Origin: Rikenellaceae bacterium
GTDB lineage: Bacteria; Bacteroidota; Bacteroidia; Bacteroidales; Rikenellaceae
Direction: 5' to 3'
Assembly: GCA_020859745.1 (NCBI GenBank)
Contig: JAJBVQ010000049.1
Span: 1 to 10,833 of the forward strand
DNA length: 10,833 nt
The position numbers and the translations under genes were made by a program. Positions 6,753 through 10,833 of this stretch are shown here, piece by piece; positions within the stretch are counted from its first letter, which is position 1; each line of letters opens with the position of its first letter. The notes under the pieces were generated by a model. That model was not told the DNA's origin. It searched no databases and saw nothing but the letters and a program-made list of their open reading frames with translations.

Positions 6753-7433
6753 TTAAATCCCTTCCCGTTTGGTCAGCACCCCGTCGATCAGCCCGTAGTC
6801 GGCCGCCTCTTTGGAGGTCATCCAGAAGTCGCGGTCGGCGTCCTGTTCGATTTTCTTCACGTCCACTCCGCTGTGGTCCGCCAATATCGAGTAAAGCTCC
6901 TCTTTGGTCTTGAGGATCTGTCGTGCCGTAATTTCAATGTCGCTCGCCTGCCCTTCGACCCCGCCCAGCGGCTGGTGGATCATGATGCGCGAGTGCTGCA
7001 ATGCCGACCGTTTGCCTTTGGTTCCCGCCGTCAGCAGGATGGCGCCCATCGAAGCGGCCATGCCGGTGCAGGTGGTCGCCACATCGGGCGAGATGAGCTG
7101 CATGGTGTCGTAAATGCCCAGCCCGGCCGACACCGATCCGCCCGGCGTGTTGAGGTAGACCTGGATGTCGCTCTTGGGGTCGGTCGATTCGAGGAAGAGC
7201 ATCTGCGCCTGGATAATATTGGCGGCGTCGTCGTAGATCGGCACGCCGAGGAAGATGATGCGATCCATCATCAGGCGCGAGAAGACGTCCATCGTGGCGA
7301 TGTTGAGCTGCCGCTCTTCGATGATGGTGGGCGATATATATTCTGCCGTAATCTGTCCGTAGCGGTGCATGGCCATGCCGGAGATTCCCCGCCCAAGCCG
7401 TGCGTACCGTTCAAACTCTTTTTTGTAATCCAT
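6753..7433 (-). CDS. clpP: ATP-dependent Clp protease proteolytic subunit ClpP
   Basis: This 226-residue serine peptidase (family S14) forms the proteolytic barrel that degrades proteins unfolded by ClpX. The catalytic triad is Ser128 (GMAASMGA), His153 (MIHQPLGG) and Asp202 (DADRDFW). The spacings equal those of mature E. coli ClpP (97/122/171), each shifted by 31, so all three catalytic residues are intact. The first 30 or so residues exceed the mature E. coli enzyme and probably include a propeptide removed by self-cleavage; that is inferred from length. No second clpP paralogue is in the window. clpX follows by 15 bp. Upstream, an AT-rich stretch (about 7454-7467) contains imperfect -7 boxes, so clpP may have its own promoter separate from tig. 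Confidence 0.98.
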   Translation of the reverse strand: MDYKKEFERYARLGRGISGMAMHRYGQITAEYISPTIIEERQLNIATMDVFSRLMMDRIIFLGVPIYDDAANIIQAQMLFLESTDPKSDIQVYLNTPGGSVSAGLGIYDTMQLISPDVATTCTGMAASMGAILLTAGTKGKRSALQHSRIMIHQPLGGVEGQASDIEITARQILKTKEELYSILADHSGVDVKKIEQDADRDFWMTSKEAADYGLIDGVLTKREGI

Positions 7434-7483
7434 TCGTCGGTGTGAAATATTGTAAAAGGTAAAAATACTCTTTTTTTACGAAA

Positions 7484-7515
7484 CAAGGCGCATCTTGCTG
7501 TCAAAATGCGCCTTG
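7484..7515 (-). terminator. Probable terminator between tig and clpP
   Basis: CAAGGCGCAT (7484-7493) and ATGCGCCTTG (7506-7515) form a perfect 10-bp stem with a 12-nt loop. On the minus strand the stem is followed by TTTCG, a weak T tract. It lies about 210 bp past the tig stop and 50 bp before clpP, so it probably ends or attenuates tig transcription. The weak tract leaves room for read-through. Confidence 0.55.
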
Positions 7516-7559
7516 CGGGTTGGGATAGGTCGGTAAAAATCGATTCCCTAAGTATTTTG

Positions 7560-7690
7560 GCTGCGCGCTGACGGAAATCCATCGAAAAGCCTGTCGGCTT
7601 TTACGCTGTCTTTCCTGGGCCAGCAATGCGCGCAGCAGAGGGTACCGCCCTTACGGCGGGCAGGCGGACGCGTTGCGTCTTTTGCTGGCC
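7560..7690. other. Structured intergenic region with interlocking stems
   Basis: GCTGCGCGC (7560-7568) pairs with GCGCGCAGC (7628-7636); inside that loop GGAAA (7573-7577) pairs with TTTCC (7611-7615) and AAAAGCC (7585-7591) with GGCTTTT (7596-7602). GGCCAGCAA (7618-7626) pairs with TTGCTGGCC (7682-7690), enclosing small stems at 7645-7659 and 7667-7679. The two 9-bp long-range stems cross, so they are either a pseudoknot or alternative folds. The right flank (7702 onward, GGCTGTAAC) resembles the left flank of the module at 3133. No credible coding frame is present. Confidence 0.6.
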
Positions 7691-7723
7691 TGCCGATTGT
7701 GGGCTGTAACTATCCTGAACAGG

Positions 7724-9040
7724 TTAGGCGAGTTTCTGGAACTCTTCCGGGGTGACGGTCTTTTCGTTGACCTTGATCTGTTCGGCCACGGCACCGATCA
7801 CCTTGCGCTCGCCTACCTTGTCGTAGATTTTGCGCACCTCCTCCTTGTTGCCGAGGATCGAGTTCACGAAGTTCTCCAGCATATCGTCCGCCACGGTGTG
7901 CATCCCGTAGTACTGGAACTGCATCATCGCAACTTCTTTGGCTTCCGCTTTCACGTCGTCCTGCGTGATTTCGAGGTTGTTGTCCTTCATCACCTTGCGG
8001 CGGATCAAGTCCCAGCGGATCATGTCGAGGAACTGCGGGAACTCCTTCTCGATCTCTTCCATCGAGAATTTGCCTTCGTTCACCTGGTAGAGCCAGTTTT
8101 TCAGGAACTCTTCCGGCAAAGTGAGACCGGCCTTTTCCAACAGGTATTTGCGCACGTCGGCGGTAAACTTGAACTCGGTCTCCTTCGCCAATTCAGCCCG
8201 CACCTGCTCGTCGATTTTAGCATCGAACTGCTCGGCGGTAGTCACGTCCCCCGCCGGGAAAGCCAGCTTGAAAAACTCTTCGTTGAGTTCCGGCTCGGCG
8301 AACTTGCGGATCTGGGTGATGGTGAAGGTGTATTTCGGATCCATCCCTTCCAGCTCGGCCTCTTTCACGCCCAGGATAGAAGCCCGCTGTGACGGCGTCT
8401 TGTAAATTTCGTTGACATCCACTTCGACGCTGTCCCCCACCTTTTTCCCGATAAACGGTTTGCGGTCGGCCTCGTCCATACTGATCAGCCCCACATAAGC
8501 GTCCTCGATCTGGGTGTCGCCCTGCGTCAGGGTGCCGGTCAGAGCCTCGTCGTCGGCCACTGCGTCCACGTCCACCAGCTTCCCGAAACGGCGCATGTAG
8601 TTGCTGCGGAAGCCTTTGCGCATGTCGTCGTTCGGCTCGATAACGTACTTGGTCACGCTGTTCTTCTTGGTCAGCGCCAGGTCGACCTCCGGAGCCAGCC
8701 CGATCTCGAACACGAATTCGAAGTCGGTGCCGTTGTCGAAGTCCAATTCGCCCTGTTTGTCCGACGGCATCAGGTCGCCCACGGTCTCGATATTATTCTC
8801 CTTGATGTATTCGAACGCCGCGTCGGTAGCCTTGCGGTAAGCCGCGTCGGCCAGCACGCTCTTGCGGTACATCTTGTTGATGATGCCCATCGGCACCATC
8901 CCCGGCCGGAAGCCCGGCACGTTGGCTTTGCGCTTATAATCCTTGAGCTGCTTGTCGACCTGTTCCTTGTAATCGGCCTCGCCCACGGTAACCCGGAGCA
9001 GGGCGGTCTGGTTTTCGAGGTTTTCTCTGACTACGTTCAT
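7724..9040 (-). CDS. tig: Trigger factor, ribosome-associated chaperone
   Basis: This 438-residue protein binds the ribosome at the tunnel exit and shields nascent chains. The ribosome-docking signature GFRPGMVP spans residues 43-50, at the E. coli position (Phe44, Arg45). The N-terminal domain covers about 1-115, a degenerate FKBP-like insert about 155-245, and the helical C-terminal chaperone arms about 250-438. The FKBP part lacks the segments that line the prolyl-isomerase pocket in E. coli, so isomerase activity is doubtful, whereas the chaperone parts look complete. A consensus TAnnTTTG box lies 39-46 bp upstream. clpP and clpX follow after a 290-bp structured spacer, giving the common tig-clpP-clpX order. 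Confidence 0.97.
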   Translation of the reverse strand: MNVVRENLENQTALLRVTVGEADYKEQVDKQLKDYKRKANVPGFRPGMVPMGIINKMYRKSVLADAAYRKATDAAFEYIKENNIETVGDLMPSDKQGELDFDNGTDFEFVFEIGLAPEVDLALTKKNSVTKYVIEPNDDMRKGFRSNYMRRFGKLVDVDAVADDEALTGTLTQGDTQIEDAYVGLISMDEADRKPFIGKKVGDSVEVDVNEIYKTPSQRASILGVKEAELEGMDPKYTFTITQIRKFAEPELNEEFFKLAFPAGDVTTAEQFDAKIDEQVRAELAKETEFKFTADVRKYLLEKAGLTLPEEFLKNWLYQVNEGKFSMEEIEKEFPQFLDMIRWDLIRRKVMKDNNLEITQDDVKAEAKEVAMMQFQYYGMHTVADDMLENFVNSILGNKEEVRKIYDKVGERKVIGAVAEQIKVNEKTVTPEEFQKLA

Positions 9041-9078
9041 TGAGAGTATCTTGTTTGTTTTATTTGCTTTAAGAACCG

Positions 9079-9086
9079 CAAAGGTA
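9079..9086 (-). promoter_or_regulatory. Promoter -7 box of tig
   Basis: Minus-strand TACCTTTG is an exact match to the Bacteroidetes -7 consensus TAnnTTTG, 38 bases upstream of the tig ATG. A 20-bp palindrome (9088-9107) fills the spacer where the -33 box would lie; no clean TTG is present there. Confidence 0.75.
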
Positions 9087-9087
9087 A

Positions 9088-9107
9088 CGGATTTTTGCGA
9101 AAATCCG
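9088..9107. promoter_or_regulatory. Palindrome between two divergent promoters
   Basis: CGGATTTT (9088-9095) and AAAATCCG (9100-9107) are perfect inverted repeats around TGCG. The palindrome sits 1 bp from the tig -7 box on one side and 1 bp from the pentapeptide-gene -7 box on the other. This placement suits an operator for a dimeric regulator acting on both promoters. No regulator is encoded nearby, so this is an inference. Confidence 0.5.
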
Positions 9108-9108
9108 C

Positions 9109-9116
9109 TATTTTTG
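9109..9116 (+). promoter_or_regulatory. Promoter -7 box of the pentapeptide-repeat gene
   Basis: TATTTTTG on the plus strand matches TAnnTTTG exactly and ends seven bases before the ATG at 9123. A start site at the usual distance would fall at or next to the start codon, implying a leaderless or near-leaderless transcript. Confidence 0.6.
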
Positions 9117-9122
9117 GCGCCG

Positions 9123-9686
9123 ATGGCGATGATTTACGACAAGGTATTACACAAAATCTGCGGGGCGGAGGGGCTGGCCGCCACGGAGTTCGAGAAATGC
9201 ACCTTCCGGGAGTGCGATTTCACGGAGGCCGACCTCTCGGATCTCGATTTCGCGGACTGTGTTTTCGAAAAATGCCGGATGGTGATGACCAAGATGGAGC
9301 AGACCGGCCTGAGGGATGTCGTGTTCGAAGAGTGCGAGGTTCGCGGCGTCGATTTCGGCCTCTGCCGCAAGTTCGGCTTCTCGGCGGCATTCCGCGAATG
9401 CCACCTCAGTTTCTGTTCGTTCCATGAACAGAAATTGCCGAAGGCGGTCTTTGCCGGCAGCGTGATGAAGGAGTGCTTTTTCTCGGAGTGCGACCTGACG
9501 CGGGCCGACTTTTCGGGCTGCGACCTGGAGCGGACGCTGTTCGAACGCTGCAATTTGGAGAAAGCCGATTTCCGCACGGCGTTCGCCTATACGATAGACC
9601 CCGCATCCAACCGGATGCGGGGCGCCAGGTTCGCGCGCGAGGGCCTTGAAGGGCTGCTTGCGCAGTATGGTCTGGATTTGGAGTAA
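9123..9686 (+). CDS. Cysteine-rich pentapeptide-repeat protein
   Basis: The protein has 187 residues if started at the ATG at 9123 (a second ATG is two codons on). Most of it is pentapeptide repeats with Phe or Leu at the centre of each five, for example FEKCT-FRECD-FTEAD-LSDLD. Such repeats form a right-handed square beta-helix. The family includes DNA-mimic proteins of the Qnr/MfpA type, but most members have no known role and none is claimed here. The C-terminal end (FRTAFAYTIDPASN, then EGLEGLLAQYGLDLE) is a cap seen in many such proteins. There are 13 cysteines, mostly at the small-residue position of the repeat. No signal peptide is seen, so it is probably cytoplasmic. The frame extends upstream to a TTG at 9051, but those codons overlap both promoter boxes. 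It is divergent from tig. Confidence 0.92.
   Translation: MAMIYDKVLHKICGAEGLAATEFEKCTFRECDFTEADLSDLDFADCVFEKCRMVMTKMEQTGLRDVVFEECEVRGVDFGLCRKFGFSAAFRECHLSFCSFHEQKLPKAVFAGSVMKECFFSECDLTRADFSGCDLERTLFERCNLEKADFRTAFAYTIDPASNRMRGARFAREGLEGLLAQYGLDLE
9599..9622 (+). other. Strong hairpin inside the pentapeptide gene
   Basis: CCCCGCATCC (9599-9608) and GGATGCGGGG (9613-9622) form a perfect 10-bp stem around AACC, about 65 bp before the stop codon. It encodes the DPASNRMRG region. No T run follows, so it is not an evident terminator; it may be chance in GC-rich coding DNA. Confidence 0.6.
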
Positions 9687-9714
9687 AGCTGCGATCTTTC
9701 GATGTCAGCCCGGA

Positions 9715-9835
9715 ACCGAGCAGCGTGACGAGGCTAAAGCACGCACGCGTGCTTTGGCGAGTTAGCGCGAGGAACCGACACAGTAGCTGAGCGCCATCAA
9801 GTGTGCTTGAATGGCCGAAGCACCAGGAGGAAGCC
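9715..9835 (+). repeat. Tandem hairpin repeat, copy B (59- and 58-nt units)
   Basis: Units lie at 9715-9773 and 9774-9831, followed by AGCC. Hairpin 1 pairs 9734-9743 with 9748-9757 (ten pairs, one G-U, loop CACG). Hairpin 2 pairs 9793-9801 with 9806-9815 (nine pairs, one bulged A, loop TGTG). Relative to copy A at 5275, the inner stem of hairpin 2 changes from GGAG/CTCC to CAAG/CTTG. Hairpin 1 changes an A-A mismatch to C-G and a C-G pair to A-T. The element lies between the convergent ends of the pentapeptide gene and the redoxin gene. Confidence 0.85.
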
Positions 9836-9857
9836 GGAAAGGCAACACGAAGGTCAA

Positions 9858-9909
9858 CCACCCCCGGCGCAGGGCTGCAACCTGACGGTTTGGCCCGCGC
9901 TGGCTCCGG
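9858..9909 (+). repeat. Partial copy of the GC-rich repeat module
   Basis: The first 23 bases (9858-9880) match 5130-5152 at 21 positions. The later GGCC...CTGGCTCCGG segment (9892-9909) matches the right inner arm region of the foldback at 5171-5187. Here the module follows the tandem hairpin repeat, whereas at the purB locus it precedes it, so the modules are combined in different orders. Confidence 0.65.
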
Positions 9910-9938
9910 GCTGTGAAAGGGGGTTGGCTTTACAGGTA

Positions 9939-10833
9939 TTATTCGGTCTTTTCGCCGCCCAGCTCTTTGTCCAGTATGCCTTTCGCCTCGAAAAAGGCGT
10001 CCGTAAAGCCGCGGGCCTGTATGGAGCCGTCCGGGCCGATCAGCACGAAGAACGGCCATCCGGCGAAATTGTAGGCCTCCATGATCTCTTTGTTGGCGGG
10101 GTGTCCGGTTTCGAGTTCCACTTCGGTCCACGGGTGTTCCCGCATCCCCGCCAGCACCGGCCGGATGTCGTCCACACCCGGCCCGGCGGTTTTCTTATCC
10201 TCGGGCAGCCCTTCGTAAACCTGCCGGATGGTGGCGACCGACTCGGTCAGCCCCAGCATTTTCAGCCCTTTTTCTTTGTACTTCCCGTACAACTCCCGTA
10301 CCTGCCCGTCGATGTAGATCGAGCCGGGGCACATCCCCCAGTGGTAGATCAGCAGGTAGCTGCCTTTGTAGTCGTCGCGCGCGGCCGTCTTCCCTTCGGT
10401 GGTCACCAGCGAGAAGTCCGGGGCGGGCCGTCCTTTGGCCAACCGTTCCATATTCGCCATCTGCCGGGCATACATTTGACCGTAATAGGAGGCTCTCAGC
10501 TCCGGGGAGAAGGCGTCGTAAGCGGCTTTGGCCACCTCCGTCGGGGTGTAGGAGAGGGACGATATCCGGTCGATTAGCAGGTAGAGGGAGCTTTGGGGGT
10601 TGGCCTCTTTGTAGGCATTGCGCGCTTTGCTCGCACGCTCGACGCCCGGGTTGTTCTCGTAGAAAAGGTTGAAGTTGCGTTCGTATTCCAGGCCGGTTGC
10701 CGTGTCTTTGCGCTGGAACGCCTCCATCCCGAGCCGCATGTAGCTGCCTCGGACTTGGCCGACGGAGTCGTCGAGCCGGAGGTATTCGGCCAGCAGCTGG
10801 TCGTCGTAGATGCCGCCGCTCAGGGTGCAGTAG
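9939..10833 (-). CDS. Thioredoxin-fold (AhpC/TSA- or TlpA-like) protein, N-terminus missing
   Basis: The frame is open from the right edge, so the start lies outside the window; 297 residues are visible. An N-terminal helical part (LSGGIYDDQLLAEYLRLDD onward) resembles the region before the redoxin domain in Bacteroidetes proteins of the DUF4369 plus redoxin type. The thioredoxin-like domain begins at KGRPAPDFSLV and continues through YLLIYHWGMCPGS to GWPFFVLIGPDG, which carries the expected cis-proline region. The usual CxxC is CPGS: the first Cys (codon 10329-10331) is present and the second is Ser (10320-10322), so it cannot work as a classic dithiol oxidoreductase. Related proteins are usually exported, but the signal peptide cannot be seen. 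It converges on the pentapeptide gene across repeats. The fold is fairly sure, the activity is not. Confidence 0.85.
   Translation of the reverse strand, partial: YCTLSGGIYDDQLLAEYLRLDDSVGQVRGSYMRLGMEAFQRKDTATGLEYERNFNLFYENNPGVERASKARNAYKEANPQSSLYLLIDRISSLSYTPTEVAKAAYDAFSPELRASYYGQMYARQMANMERLAKGRPAPDFSLVTTEGKTAARDDYKGSYLLIYHWGMCPGSIYIDGQVRELYGKYKEKGLKMLGLTESVATIRQVYEGLPEDKKTAGPGVDDIRPVLAGMREHPWTEVELETGHPANKEIMEAYNFAGWPFFVLIGPDGSIQARGFTDAFFEAKGILDKELGGEKTE

Noticed and set aside
6012..7445. Plus-strand open frame opposite clpX and clpP
   Set aside because: It spans two unmistakable minus-strand genes and their gap, with His/Arg-rich translation typical of antisense shadows.
9051..9122. TTG start at 9051 for the pentapeptide protein
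   Set aside because: It would place coding sequence over both promoter boxes and add residues without repeat character; the ATG at 9123 is better placed.
9123..9686. Quinolone-resistance (Qnr-type) assignment
   Set aside because: Pentapeptide repeats alone do not show gyrase protection, and no Qnr-specific loop or close relationship could be established from the sequence.
5275..9835. CRISPR array or CRISPR-like repeats
   Set aside because: The units number two per site, are adjacent without spacers, are imperfect, and vary in the hairpin arms rather than between repeats; no cas gene is present.

Overview
The window looks like chromosomal DNA from a GC-rich member of the Bacteroidales, most likely Alistipes or another Rikenellaceae. 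This rests on gene content (a DUF4834-type small membrane protein, a Bacteroidetes-type trigger factor, a redoxin of the kind common in the phylum), on promoter boxes of the Bacteroidetes TAnnTTTG type in front of several genes, and on the lack of strong Shine-Dalgarno sequences. No mobile-element gene, tRNA, rRNA or CRISPR array was seen.

Layout, left to right. Positions 1-2416 (minus) hold most of a large secreted alpha/beta-hydrolase, cut by the window edge. A terminator and a promoter separate it from a small DUF4834-like membrane protein (2546-2902, minus). A 535-bp gene-free stretch full of hairpins follows. Next come rubredoxin (3438-3602) and purB (3637-4989), both minus and 34 bp apart. 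A second gene-free stretch (4990-5471) holds a 189-bp foldback and a tandem hairpin repeat. Then comes the protein-quality-control block, all minus: tig (7724-9040), a structured 290-bp spacer, clpP (6753-7433) and clpX (5472-6737), the last two 15 bp apart. A cysteine-rich pentapeptide-repeat protein (9123-9686, plus) is transcribed divergently from tig. It converges, across another hairpin repeat, on a partial redoxin gene (9939-10833, minus) that runs off the right edge.

The gene set is mostly housekeeping: Tig folds nascent chains, ClpX unfolds substrates for ClpP, PurB makes AMP and AICAR precursors, and rubredoxin carries electrons. The unusual material is between the genes. Four intergenic regions carry elaborate structured sequence, and three of them share related modules. 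The clearest is a roughly 120-nt element present twice (5275-5396 and 9715-9835). Each copy is two tandem 58-59-nt units, and each unit has a central hairpin whose arms differ between copies while pairing is kept. That compensatory pattern suggests selection on folded RNA or DNA. Other modules are a nested 189-bp foldback before purB, a 53-nt GC-rich module with copies at 3133 and 5100 and a partial copy at 9858, and a pseudoknot-capable region between tig and clpP. These modules also create spurious open frames that could mislead annotation, including a false 123-residue N-terminal extension of PurB.
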